Positions 6,820 to 17,441 of a stretch of 64,000 bases of DNA are shown here, in pieces. Location: contig JAMOAY010000016.1 of assembly GCA_039908525.1 (NCBI GenBank), positions 16,360 through 80,359 of the forward strand, in the 5' to 3' direction. Position 1 is the stretch's first letter. Every line of letters starts with the position of its first letter. Under the pieces are notes generated by a model. The model made no database searches. It was not told the origin of the DNA and worked only from the letters and a program-made list of their open reading frames with translations. The position numbers and the translations under genes were made by a program. Origin of the DNA: Magnetaquicoccus sp039908525 (lineage in GTDB: Bacteria > Pseudomonadota > Magnetococcia > Magnetococcales > Magnetaquicoccaceae).

Positions 6820-9594
6820 ATGTTCAAACAAGTGGACTTGGGACTGAACGAAGGTTACAACTTCATGCACGCCCGGGGCGAGGATGAGTTTCCCTACTAT
6901 GTAGGCATTCACTCCCTCTCCGAGATGGCCACCCAGCAGGACCGGGTCTGCGTGCTCAATATTTTGGGTGGTGAGAGCTCGACGGTGACGCCGGTCAGCC
7001 ACGTCTATTCCGGTGGCAATATCGTCTGCGGGACGATGCCCGGTCGCAGCGGTTCGGTGATGAAAACGGCTGCGGGGAATATTCCGGTCTACAACAACGT
7101 CCTGGAGGCCATGAAGGCGGGCCACAAGTTCAACGTGGCGGTGGTCTATGTGCCGCCGTCCGGGGTCAAGGATGCGGTGATCGAGGCGGTGCGGGTCAAC
7201 CCCGAGCTGCGCAAGGTGATCATTCTTACCGAGAAGGTCAAGGTCAAACATGCGCGGATCATCCGCCAGTATTGCCAGTGGCGCGGGGTGGATGTGTTTG
7301 GCGCCAACTGCCTGGGGGTGGCGGATGCCCACAACCATGTGCGTCTGGGCGGCGCCCTGGGGGGCAGCGCACCGGAGGAGTCGCTGGTACCCGGTTCGAT
7401 CGCGCTGTTTTCCAACTCGGGCAACTTTACCACCACCATTGCCACCTACCTGCTGACGGCCGGTTGGGGCACGACGGTCTCCCTGTCATCGGGCAAGGAT
7501 GTCTACATCCATTTTGCCGCACCGGAATTCACCCATGCCATGCACAACGATCCCCGCAGCAAGGCGATGGTCATGTACATTGAGCCGGGCGGCTATTACG
7601 AGCGGAATCTGGAGTTCAAGAAGCCGGTGGTGGCCTGCGTGGTGGGTCGCTGGAAGGCCAAGCTGACCCGGGCCTGTGGACACGCCGGCGCCATCGCCGG
7701 TTCCGGGGATGATGCAGCGGCCAAAGAGCGCTGGTTTCAGGAGAAGTTCGGTGTCCAGGGCTGTTTCACCCCGGACTCTCCGACCTGCTCCGCCAAGGGG
7801 GCGGTGGTGACCAACATCTCCCACATTCCCCTGGCCCTGACCGCGGTCATGATGATGAACGGCATCAAGCCGGACTTTGCACCCCGTGGCAACCTGATGC
7901 CCAAATGCTGGTTTCACAACGGGCAGGGGCTCCTCCTGCCGGATGATTTGAATGTGCCGCTGGTGGAGGCCATGGAGCCCTACAACCAGCAGATCGCCGA
8001 TTTGGCCAAGCAGGTCGGTACGGTTTTCCCGCGGCAGTCCATGAAAGATTGCTCGGGGGCCTCGCGCATGGATGCCAAGACCCAGGTTTCTCAGGTGCAT
8101 GGGGTCAGCGTGTTGGACGCCTCCACCCGCACCCTGGAGGAAAATCTGGTCCAGTCCATTCTCCGCGAGTATCCCAACGCCAACAGCACGGCCATGGCCA
8201 ATGTGGCCCTGAACGCCTTCGTCAACCAGAGCGGCAGCGTATTGCTGGCGGCGGCGGATGCCGCCCGGGAGGCGGGCAGCAGCCCCAATGTGGTGTTGGG
8301 TTCGGCCGTGGGTCTGATGGGCCCCAAAGAGGTGGAGTCTGCCCGGGACGCGGTGCAGGCCTTCATCGACCTGTTCGGCTTGGCCGGTCTGTCGGATCCG
8401 GCGGCGGTGGGTTTTGATTTTTCCGCACAGCTCAAGCAGGTCAAGGGCAGCGATCGGCTGCAGGAGATCTTTCTCTCCGAGAAGGGTGGCAAGCGGGGCC
8501 GCACCATGCTGACCGCCCTGGAGCAGCGGGGGACCAGTTCGGTCTTCATCGATTTTCTGAAGGCCTTGTCGGATCGTCAGCAGAGCAATATCCGGGATAA
8601 TGTGGTGCTGGCGGCCATCACCTGCCATCTGTGCTGGTCGCCCTTCATGCGCCGTCGCCTGTCGGTCACCACCCTGCTCGCCATGCCCTGGCATTTCCGC
8701 ATCTTCAGCACCCTGGTGGGGTCTGCGGTGCCTGCGGAGGGCCAGGACAAGAAGAGTTTCCGGGGCGTGGACAACAGCGATCTGATGGGCTCCTGGAGCT
8801 TCACGGATACCGCCTTTGCGGCCCTGCTGGGGCGCAAACCGTCGGAAGAGGAGCTCTTCTCTTTCTCGGTGCTGATGGGCCTGCTGATCACCAACGGTCC
8901 GGGAACCATCTCCGCACAGGGGGCCAAGGGAGCGGTCTCCGCCGATGGGCCGGAGGTGCCGGGCCGGGTGCAGGTCAACAAGTGCTACATGGGTTTTCTC
9001 ACCCACACCGGTTTTGCCCATGGCGGCAACGGTTTCGAGGCCATCGCCTTCCTCATGGAGCGGTTCCAGGATAGCGGCCTCAAAGACCCTGGCGATCCGG
9101 GTCATGGCTTGGATCTGGAAGCGATGGCCTTGCAGTATGCCAAGGAGTACAAAGGTTACAAGAGCAGGGCCAAGTCGGCGGGTGAGTTGGAGTATGCCAA
9201 GATTCCCTGCGTCAACCACCCGATTTTCAAAGGCAAGGATGTTAACTTTGATCCTCGGGAGGTGTTTGTGGACGAGCTGTTCAAGAAACGCGGCTCCTAC
9301 AACATCTTCCAGGAATTTTACCATCACATGGTCCATGCCCTGTTCAAGACCGGGGTGAGTACCAACGTCTACTGTGTCAACGTGGATGCGGTGATTGCGG
9401 TGATTCTCTTGAAAATGCTGTGGAAGCCCTATTCGGCCGGCGAGATCACGGGAGATTCCCTGGAGCGGGCTGCCTTCACCACCTTCCTGTTCGGGCGCAT
9501 GATCGGCAGTGCGGCGGAGATTGACGACCATACCAACCGGGGGCGCAACATGGACACCCGGACGGCCGCCAGTCTGTGCCAATATGCCGGGTAG
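6820..9594 (+). CDS. aclA: ATP-citrate lyase, large (alpha/AclA-like) subunit, long form
   Basis: A 924-residue cytoplasmic enzyme subunit. The N-terminal half is a CoA-binding/ligase module like succinyl-CoA synthetase alpha. Its phospho-histidine sits in a GHAGA motif (His288), the residue phosphorylated during catalysis. The C-terminal part is citrate synthase-like and contains FLTHTGFAHGGNG. It is about 300 residues longer than the Chlorobium subunit, mostly through an insert between the two modules, which is a feature of the type II enzyme. The frame is open 192 bp upstream, but that extension is Arg-rich non-homologous sequence. The ATG at 6820 gives the conserved start and leaves 137 bp after aclB. 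Confidence 0.85.
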   Translation: MFKQVDLGLNEGYNFMHARGEDEFPYYVGIHSLSEMATQQDRVCVLNILGGESSTVTPVSHVYSGGNIVCGTMPGRSGSVMKTAAGNIPVYNNVLEAMKAGHKFNVAVVYVPPSGVKDAVIEAVRVNPELRKVIILTEKVKVKHARIIRQYCQWRGVDVFGANCLGVADAHNHVRLGGALGGSAPEESLVPGSIALFSNSGNFTTTIATYLLTAGWGTTVSLSSGKDVYIHFAAPEFTHAMHNDPRSKAMVMYIEPGGYYERNLEFKKPVVACVVGRWKAKLTRACGHAGAIAGSGDDAAAKERWFQEKFGVQGCFTPDSPTCSAKGAVVTNISHIPLALTAVMMMNGIKPDFAPRGNLMPKCWFHNGQGLLLPDDLNVPLVEAMEPYNQQIADLAKQVGTVFPRQSMKDCSGASRMDAKTQVSQVHGVSVLDASTRTLEENLVQSILREYPNANSTAMANVALNAFVNQSGSVLLAAADAAREAGSSPNVVLGSAVGLMGPKEVESARDAVQAFIDLFGLAGLSDPAAVGFDFSAQLKQVKGSDRLQEIFLSEKGGKRGRTMLTALEQRGTSSVFIDFLKALSDRQQSNIRDNVVLAAITCHLCWSPFMRRRLSVTTLLAMPWHFRIFSTLVGSAVPAEGQDKKSFRGVDNSDLMGSWSFTDTAFAALLGRKPSEEELFSFSVLMGLLITNGPGTISAQGAKGAVSADGPEVPGRVQVNKCYMGFLTHTGFAHGGNGFEAIAFLMERFQDSGLKDPGDPGHGLDLEAMALQYAKEYKGYKSRAKSAGELEYAKIPCVNHPIFKGKDVNFDPREVFVDELFKKRGSYNIFQEFYHHMVHALFKTGVSTNVYCVNVDAVIAVILLKMLWKPYSAGEITGDSLERAAFTTFLFGRMIGSAAEIDDHTNRGRNMDTRTAASLCQYAG

Positions 9595-9618
9595 TTGAGT
9601 TGCGGGGAGAGAGTTCTG

Positions 9619-9656
9619 GGGGGTGCCCGGTTCGTGTTGGGCGCCCCCTTTTTTTT
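9619..9656 (+). terminator. Rho-independent terminator after aclA
   Basis: GGGTGCCC and GGGCGCCC pair across a 10-base loop and are followed by eight T residues. It lies about 25 bases after the aclA stop. Confidence 0.85.
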
Positions 9657-9709
9657 AAACCAGGGGCTGGCGGTCTGTTTGAGTGTCGATATTTTGAAGG
9701 GTAGAGATC

Positions 9710-10090
9710 ATGTCACGTATTCTGGTTGTTGACGATGATGAATCCATTCGGGTCTTGCTGCGTGAATTTTTGGAACGGGACGGGCATCAGGTGGAAGAGG
9801 CGGTCAATGGCAAACAGGCCCTGTTGCGTTACAGGCAGGATCCCGCCGACCTTGTCATCACGGATATTTTTATGCCAGAACAGGATGGTTTCGAACTCAT
9901 TTTGGAGATACAGGCGAGTTTTCCGGCGGTGAAGATCATTGCCATGTCCGGGGGAGGGTGCGGTATGGATGCCAGCCTCGGTTTGCGGCTCACCCGATTT
10001 TTTGGTGCGGTGCGCCAGTTGGAAAAACCGTTCACCCGGGAACGGTTGCTGGAAATGGTGCACCTGGTGCTGCATGGACAAGCAAAATAA
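9710..10090 (+). CDS. CheY-like single-domain response regulator
   Basis: A 126-residue stand-alone receiver. It has the acidic pocket VDDDE at residues 7-11, phospho-acceptor Asp52 (VITDIFMPEQDG), Ser80 in place of the usual Thr/Ser switch and Lys106 (LEKPF). There is no output domain, so it acts by protein contact or as a phosphate relay. Between Ser80 and Lys106 is a Gly-rich stretch (SGGGCGMDAS). It has its own small transcription unit: the aclA terminator lies upstream and a palindromic repeat with a T-run downstream. A partner kinase is not evident. Confidence 0.88.
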   Translation: MSRILVVDDDESIRVLLREFLERDGHQVEEAVNGKQALLRYRQDPADLVITDIFMPEQDGFELILEIQASFPAVKIIAMSGGGCGMDASLGLRLTRFFGAVRQLEKPFTRERLLEMVHLVLHGQAK

Positions 10091-10093
10091 GAA

Positions 10094-10129
10094 GTCCAGA
10101 GGGCAGAGCCCTCTGGCGGAGCCCCGTCT
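10094..10129. repeat. GC-rich intergenic palindrome (family copy 1)
   Basis: ccagagggc-aga-gccctctgg hairpin followed by a cggagccccg half-unit and then five T residues. It probably also terminates the response regulator transcript. It belongs to the palindrome family seen again at 17325, 27048, 30325, 46860 and 51536. Confidence 0.6.
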
Positions 10130-10182
10130 GTTTTTCAAAACCCCAACACCCACACCCCACAAAAAAAAATTTCGGCGGCCTC

Positions 10183-10210
10183 TTGACATTGACGGAATTC
10201 AGCCTACATT
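10183..10210 (+). promoter_or_regulatory. groESL promoter (sigma70-type)
   Basis: TTGACA at 10183-10188, a 16-base spacer and TACATT at 10205-10210. The -10 runs directly into the CIRCE operator, so bound HrcA would block polymerase. Confidence 0.8.
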
Positions 10211-10235
10211 AGCACTCGAACCAGATTGGTGCTAA
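10209..10235 (+). promoter_or_regulatory. CIRCE operator (HrcA binding site) of groESL
   Basis: TTAGCACTC, nine bases, TGGTGCTAA. The left arm matches the CIRCE consensus exactly and the right arm differs from GAGTGCTAA at two positions. It lies about 75 bases before groES and implies heat-shock control by HrcA; hrcA itself is not in the window. Confidence 0.88.
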
Positions 10236-10310
10236 AAGGGTGGCCGGCCCGCAGCGGGACGGTTGCCCCTGGGTGTCTATTATTTTGTCAGGAAGAGGTA
10301 AAAGGGAACA

Positions 10311-10604
10311 ATGAAAACCAAAATTCGTCCATTGCATGATCGTGTCGTTGTGAAACGGAGCTCCGAGGAGGAGAAGACGGCCTCCGGAATTATCATCCCG
10401 GATACCGCCAAGGAGAAGCCGATTCAGGGTGAGGTGTTGGCGGTTGGCAAAGGGGCCGTCCTGGAGGAGGGCAAGGTGCGGCCCATGGATGTCAAGGTGG
10501 GAGACATCGTGCTGTTTGCCAAGTATGCCGGCACGGAGGTCAAGATCGATGGTGAGGACCTGCTCATCATGCGCGAGACAGATATCATGGGTGTCCTCAA
10601 GTAG
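10311..10604 (+). CDS. groES: Co-chaperonin GroES
   Basis: A 97-residue cap of the GroEL folding chamber. It has the KIRPLHDRVVVKR start, the mobile loop around residues 18-32 with the GroEL-binding GIII step, and the VGDIVLFAKYAGTEVKIDGEDLLIMRE end that define the family. Length is standard. It is the first gene of the operon and is followed by groEL after 90 bp. Expression is predicted to be under the TTGACA/CIRCE control region at 10183-10235. Confidence 0.97.
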   Translation: MKTKIRPLHDRVVVKRSSEEEKTASGIIIPDTAKEKPIQGEVLAVGKGAVLEEGKVRPMDVKVGDIVLFAKYAGTEVKIDGEDLLIMRETDIMGVLK

Positions 10605-10694
10605 ATTCTGTCGCCGGTTTTTGTGACAGGGTGCTGCGTGTGGATGCACATCGGCCAGATTACAAACATTCCAATATAGACAAGGTGTAGAGAG

Positions 10695-12353
<1,659 letters not shown>

Positions 12354-12392
12354 GTCGTCCCGGCGGCGCAAGCTGTTTTATATCGTAAAAAA

Positions 12393-12426
12393 ACAAAGCC
12401 TTGGGAGGTTTCTCCCAGGGCTTTGT
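12393..12426. terminator. Strong 15-bp hairpin after groEL
   Basis: ACAAAGCCTTGGGAG-GTTT-CTCCCAGGGCTTTGT, one G-T pair. A run of seven A residues precedes it, and only weak T content follows on the plus strand. It would be a textbook terminator on the minus strand. On plus it probably attenuates groEL readthrough into the channel gene. Confidence 0.6.
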
Positions 12427-12446
12427 GCCGATTGGAGTAGCCGATC

Positions 12447-15400
12447 GTGTTGAAAAGATGGCGGGGTGCCTGGGCCGTTGCGCTTGGCCATCTCTTCCGA
12501 GTGCTTTGTGTGGGCCTGCTGGCGAGCGGTGCGGCGCATGCCGTGCCGCCTCCTGCGGTGGCCCCCCTTCCCGTCACGGCACCGGCCCCCACCGTTGCGC
12601 CGGCCGCTTCCGTGGTTCCCTCCTCCCTGGCCATCCTGGAGACGACCACCCCGACCCCCGACACGCTCCGTGCGCTGTTGCAGACGGTGACGGCCGAGCT
12701 GGCCGCCATCCCCAAGGAGAGCAAGGAGGAGGGGGTGGAACAGCAGCGCACTCTGTTGCAAAAGCGGCTCTCTCTGTTGCAGGAGTTTCTGGAAAACGTT
12801 GAGCGGTTGCGCAGCCTGCAGACCACCCGCACCGATGGGCGCAACCAGGAGGAGAGTCTGAAAAAGGCGCTCGCCCAGCTCGCCCAGCAGCCTCCCCCCA
12901 GGGCCCCGGACAAACCCACCCCGGAGGCCTTCAAACAGGTGCAGGAGGAGCTGGACAAGGCCAGCCAGGAGCTGGAAACCCTCACCGCCCAGGCCAAGGA
13001 GCGCCAGCGGCTGCTGGGGCAGATCCCGGAAAAAACCCTGGCCAGCAAGGAGCGGTTGCGCCAGGCCCAGGAGGGCCATCAACAATCGCGGGAGCTGGCC
13101 GTCAAGGCGGAAGGCAGCAAAAAAAGGCTGCTGACCCTGCAGGCCGACAATGCCCATCTGGAGGCGCAGATCGCCCAACTGCAGGGGGCGCGTTGGGAGG
13201 CGGAACAGAGTGCGGTGATGGCGATCGTGCCGCTGCAGGACAAACAGCTGGAGATTGCCCAGCTCCATTACCAGCTGCAGCAAACGGCCTTTGCCCTGTA
13301 TCAGGAGGCGCTCAACAGCCGGCAGGCGGCGCTCGCCAGCGTGCGCCAGGAGGAGTTGCTGCGCAGGGAACAGGCGGCCCAACAGGCCAGCGGTCCGGAA
13401 CAAAAATTCTTGACCGCCCGGGAGCTGGAGAATGCCCGTTTGCAAAAAAACAGCGCCGATCTGAGCAAACTGCTCACCGAGCTCATCCGGGCTGCCTCCG
13501 AACAGGAGCAGCTGCTGCAGAGCGAAAAAGATGACCTGAAAAATGTGCAGACCTTGACCCAACAGTTTGGCACCCAGGGGCTGGCGGCCGAGATCCTCAA
13601 GGACCATTTCAAACGCATCACCCGCCGCCGCCTGGAGCTGCGGGAGCCGGTGCATCCGGAGCTGCTGGAACAGCTGCACGACCTGCAGCCGCGCCTGTTT
13701 GTCATGGAGGCCGCCCTGGCCGAGTTGAACAACGCCTGGAACCACTCGGTTGCGGAGATCCAGGCCCAATTGCCTGTTGGGCAACGGGAGCTTTTCGCCC
13801 AACAGGCCAACCGGTTGCGCACCCAGTATCGGCAACTGTTGAACGAAGAGAAACGGTTGCTGTTCAATCTGCAGGCGGACGGGCAGCGTCTGCAACTGTT
13901 GACCCTGGAACGCACCAGTACCTTGAATGCGATGGAGGGGTTCCTGCTGTCGCGCATTTTCTGGATCCAGGATGCCCCGCCCCTGGGGTTGGCCCTCTTC
14001 CAGCAGCTGTGGGAGGAGCTCTTCTCCTCTGCGCGGCATGACTCTTTGCGCAACCTGTGGCAGCGGGCCGCGGGCGGGTCGACGAAACCCCTGGGCTGGG
14101 CGTGGTTGGGCCAACCCGTGTTGTGGGAGCAGGGGCTGCTGTTGGCTCTCTTTGGGTGTGTGTGGGTGGCCAATCGGTTCTGGCTGGCACCGGGCGGGTG
14201 GCTGGAACGGCTGTTGCACCTGCCGGACGACGTGGTGCAGAGCCTGTCTCATTCGATAACCATCAGCCTGTGGGCCTGTCTGCTCTTTTTGCCCCTCTGG
14301 TCTATTTTCCGGGCGGCGCCCTTCTATTACGAGGCACTGCCGCGTTTGGGTTACACGTTGTTCGAGTGCATGACCGCTTATGCGCTGTACCGACTGATTC
14401 GCCATGATGCACCGTTGCCGCGCCATGCCTTCGCCCAGACGGCGCGACCGGAGCCTCAGACGGCGTCGGCGGACTCTGCAACGCCGCTTTCCGGCAAGCG
14501 CACTGCCACCCATCTATTGCGCAACCATTGGCCGACCATCCGTGGTCTGCTGATCCTGTTCATGTTGGGTGTGGTGCTGTTGGATATGGCGGGTTATCGG
14601 TTTGGCGCCTCCTGGCTGGCCTACAATGGCATCCGCACGCTGCTCAGCTTTTTTCTGTTGATCGGCTTGTATCGTGTGCTGACCTCGGCCGTCGAGGCGC
14701 TGATCCGCCGCCGTCGCCGTCTGCCGACCGTGCTGGCCCCCGGTGCCAGGGGCACCCTGACCCGCAGCCAGATGGCCCAGCAGATCAATGCCTCGTTGCG
14801 GGTGCTGTTCATTCTGGGGGGGCTGCTGCTGCTGGGCGGTTTCTGGGGGATGCATGAGCAGATTTTCCAGCTGTTCAAGGGGTGGACCATCTCCAGCAGT
14901 ACGGGCAACGATGGCCAGCTGGTTCTGGTGACGGTGCTGGATCTGCTCCGCTTTCTGGTCATCTTGCTGGTGGTGGGGTGGCTGGTGAAACATCTGCCGC
15001 GGATGTACGAGCTGTTGCTTTTTCCCTGGATGCAGCTGGATGCCGGCTCCCGTTATGCGGTGTTGACCATCTCCCGCTATCTGATCTTCATCGTCGGTCT
15101 GCTGGTGGCACTCAACGCGCTGCATCTGGATATCGCCAAGATCGGCTGGCTGGTGGCGGCCATCAGTGTCGGGATCGGTTTTGGTCTGCAGGAGATCGTT
15201 GCCAATTTTGTCAGTGGCATCATCCTGCTGTTGGAGCGGCCGATCCGAGTGGGGGACATGATCACCATCGGCAACAGCATCACAGGCCGCATCACCCGCA
15301 TCAACATCCGTGCCACCACGGTACTCAACACCGACAATCAGGAGCAGTTGATACCCAACCGGGATCTGATCACCAAGGAGGTGACCAACTGGACCCTGGC

Positions 15401-15728
15401 CAACACGACTCTGCGCATCAACATCCCCATCGGGGTGGCGTATGGCAGCGATATTGCCCAGGTCAAGGCGGTGCTGCTGGAGGTGGCCCGGCAGCAGGCG
15501 GAGGTGTTGCGCGAGCCCGCCCCGGAGGCGCTGTTCCTCCACCACGGGCCGAGCTCGCTGGATTTCGAGTTGCGGGTCTTTTTGCCGGACCCGAGCCTGC
15601 GCTGGCAGGCGCGGGACCGGCTCAACACGGCCATCAACCAGGCCTTTACCCAACACGGCATCCGCATCCCCTTCCCGCAGCAGGAGGTTCACATACACAG
15701 TATGGGGCGGATAGCGGGGAGCGGCTGA
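12447..15728 (+). CDS. Large mechanosensitive channel of the MscK/KefA type
   Basis: A 1093-residue inner-membrane channel that opens under osmotic downshock. A signal peptide (about residues 1-32, ending ASGAAHA) is followed by a Pro/Ala linker. A long periplasmic coiled-coil region rich in Glu, Gln and Leu covers about residues 70-530. About ten membrane helices follow, and the C-terminal MscS core. The pore-helix/beta-domain junction is recognisable as SVGIGFGLQEIVANFVSGIILLLERPIRVGD with PNRDLI after it. Size and layout fit MscK/MscM-like channels. The start is GTG with a GGAG ribosome-binding sequence nine bases upstream. It overlaps no neighbour and follows the groEL hairpin. Confidence 0.85.
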   Translation: MLKRWRGAWAVALGHLFRVLCVGLLASGAAHAVPPPAVAPLPVTAPAPTVAPAASVVPSSLAILETTTPTPDTLRALLQTVTAELAAIPKESKEEGVEQQRTLLQKRLSLLQEFLENVERLRSLQTTRTDGRNQEESLKKALAQLAQQPPPRAPDKPTPEAFKQVQEELDKASQELETLTAQAKERQRLLGQIPEKTLASKERLRQAQEGHQQSRELAVKAEGSKKRLLTLQADNAHLEAQIAQLQGARWEAEQSAVMAIVPLQDKQLEIAQLHYQLQQTAFALYQEALNSRQAALASVRQEELLRREQAAQQASGPEQKFLTARELENARLQKNSADLSKLLTELIRAASEQEQLLQSEKDDLKNVQTLTQQFGTQGLAAEILKDHFKRITRRRLELREPVHPELLEQLHDLQPRLFVMEAALAELNNAWNHSVAEIQAQLPVGQRELFAQQANRLRTQYRQLLNEEKRLLFNLQADGQRLQLLTLERTSTLNAMEGFLLSRIFWIQDAPPLGLALFQQLWEELFSSARHDSLRNLWQRAAGGSTKPLGWAWLGQPVLWEQGLLLALFGCVWVANRFWLAPGGWLERLLHLPDDVVQSLSHSITISLWACLLFLPLWSIFRAAPFYYEALPRLGYTLFECMTAYALYRLIRHDAPLPRHAFAQTARPEPQTASADSATPLSGKRTATHLLRNHWPTIRGLLILFMLGVVLLDMAGYRFGASWLAYNGIRTLLSFFLLIGLYRVLTSAVEALIRRRRRLPTVLAPGARGTLTRSQMAQQINASLRVLFILGGLLLLGGFWGMHEQIFQLFKGWTISSSTGNDGQLVLVTVLDLLRFLVILLVVGWLVKHLPRMYELLLFPWMQLDAGSRYAVLTISRYLIFIVGLLVALNALHLDIAKIGWLVAAISVGIGFGLQEIVANFVSGIILLLERPIRVGDMITIGNSITGRITRINIRATTVLNTDNQEQLIPNRDLITKEVTNWTLANTTLRINIPIGVAYGSDIAQVKAVLLEVARQQAEVLREPAPEALFLHHGPSSLDFELRVFLPDPSLRWQARDRLNTAINQAFTQHGIRIPFPQQEVHIHSMGRIAGSG

Positions 15729-15856
15729 ACTCGGTTCTCCCCGCCGGCAGCCCGCCTTGACCGAGGCGGTCGGTTGGGCGTAGCATGGCAAAACTTCGTT
15801 AACGCGCACCGTTTGTTCTGTTCCGTGCCCCCAACCCTTTGCGAGTCCATTGAGCC

Positions 15857-17266
15857 GTGATTCCGTATCGTACACCGTTGTTGTGCTGTGCACTGCTCAT
15901 GGTCAGCCTGCCGGGTGTGGCCCGTGCCCTCTCCCTGGGGGAGCTGCAGATGGTCAGCGCCCCCGGCCAGCCCTTGCAGGCCAGTGCCGACCTGCAACTG
16001 GAAGAGAACGAGATGATCCGCTCCATCAAAATCGGCTCCAACAGCGACTATGCCCTGGTCAATATCCCACGGCCCGCCATCGCCAACCAGATTACCGTGC
16101 AGATCAAGCAACAGGGCGACGACACCAGCGTGTGGCTGCAAAGCGACCGCGCCATCCGCGGGGAAGCGGCCATCATCCTGCTGCACATCACCTCCAACCA
16201 GCGGACCTATTTGCCCTTTTTCCGCGTGCAACCCGCACCGGAGACCGCCGCCACAGTGGCTCTCCCACCCGGCAACCCCGGGCCGAAAGCCACCTCCTCG
16301 CCGGTCAGACAGACGGCCACCTTCGTCGATCCCCGTCCAGGCCGGCACACCGTCGAGCAGATCAAACCGTTTGATCCCATGGCAGGCGCGGAGATGGCTG
16401 CGGTCACACGCGCCTCCACCCCCGAACGGCTCCCGGCGCTGCGAGAGAGCAGAGCGGCGGACCCGACCCCTGGCCCATCCACGGCGCCTCCGCAGAAGGC
16501 TGCAGCACCACCGCCACCGCCAGAGGCTCCCGGGGAGGAGCCGGTCATCCCAGTCCAGGGTGTCCCGGAGCCCGCCCCCGTGCTGCGCAGCACCCGTCCG
16601 TCACGCCTCCCCCAGACGGCCATGGCGGAACCCGATCAGGCCCAACCGTATGGGCCGGTGCGGAGCGGCGAAACCCTGGCCGCCATCGCCCGACCGGCCG
16701 CCAAAGCGGCGGCGGTGGGCGTCCATCAGGCCGAGGTCGCCATCTGGCAGAGCAATCCCGAACAGTTCACCCGCAACAACATGAACGGCCTGAAGCGTGG
16801 TGGCATGCTGCTCATTCCACCCCCGACCGTGATGGCGCAGGTGGACCTCCGGCAGGCCAGTCGGCTGCGGGAGGAGCACATCGGTGCCTGGAAACAGGAA
16901 ACAGCCCTCCTCAAAACCGATCACCTTCCCCGTGTACAGGCGCACACAGGGGTGACGCCGGTTGTACCGCCTCCCGGCAGGGCCAAAGAGCTGCCCCGTG
17001 CCGTGCTTCCCACCCTTGCCAGCGCGCCGCCACAGCCTTCTCTTGCCACACGCCCTGCCCTTCCGCCCGGCCAGACCGGAAAAACGGTCGCAGAACCCCT
17101 GGAACGGATCGCAAACCAGTTGCAAACCATCCACCACCTGATGGAAAAAAGCCAGAGTCAGCTGGATCTGTTGTTGCAGCGGATTGCTGCCTTGGAAAGC
17201 AGTCAGGAGAGTTTCAAGCAGTTTGATCAGCGGTTGACCATTCTGGAGGGGCGTGGGGGCCGCTGA
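15857..17266 (+). CDS. FimV-like periplasmic/peptidoglycan-binding protein
   Basis: A 469-residue exported protein. The signal peptide (residues 1-24) ends before the conserved FimV N-terminal domain (LSLGELQMVSAPGQPLQASADL), a beta-rich module of about 90 residues. A Pro/Ala-rich linker follows. A LysM-like unit comes next (GPVRSGETLAAIARPA ... QSNPEQFTRNNMNGLKRGGMLLIP at about residues 260-320). The C terminus is a coiled coil. FimV proteins organise cell poles and type IV pili, which fits the pilD gene nearby. It lacks the large cytoplasmic TPR domain of Pseudomonas FimV and appears to lack its membrane helix. Start is GTG. Confidence in the family is good, in the role moderate. Confidence 0.72.
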   Translation: MIPYRTPLLCCALLMVSLPGVARALSLGELQMVSAPGQPLQASADLQLEENEMIRSIKIGSNSDYALVNIPRPAIANQITVQIKQQGDDTSVWLQSDRAIRGEAAIILLHITSNQRTYLPFFRVQPAPETAATVALPPGNPGPKATSSPVRQTATFVDPRPGRHTVEQIKPFDPMAGAEMAAVTRASTPERLPALRESRAADPTPGPSTAPPQKAAAPPPPPEAPGEEPVIPVQGVPEPAPVLRSTRPSRLPQTAMAEPDQAQPYGPVRSGETLAAIARPAAKAAAVGVHQAEVAIWQSNPEQFTRNNMNGLKRGGMLLIPPPTVMAQVDLRQASRLREEHIGAWKQETALLKTDHLPRVQAHTGVTPVVPPPGRAKELPRAVLPTLASAPPQPSLATRPALPPGQTGKTVAEPLERIANQLQTIHHLMEKSQSQLDLLLQRIAALESSQESFKQFDQRLTILEGRGGR

Positions 17267-17324
17267 GGGCGCCGTCCTTGATCATCGTTTCAGCTATTTT
17301 TTTTAATAACTTTCTGTCTATTAC

Positions 17325-17396
17325 GGGTCCAGGGGGATTATCCCCCTGGTGGGGTCCAGGGGCAAAGCCCCTGGCGGGGCAGGGGGCGGAGCCCCT
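17325..17396. repeat. GC-rich palindromic repeat cluster (family copy 2)
   Basis: Three adjacent hairpins: ggtccaggggg-atta-tccccctgg, then ggtccaggggc-aaa-gcccctgg, then aggggg-cgga-gcccct. They sit between the convergent fimV-like and gshA genes and could end transcription from both sides. Confidence 0.65.
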
Positions 17397-17441
17397 ATTG
17401 TGTGTCCCACACAGTGAACGGTTATCAAGGCCAGGGCTCAC

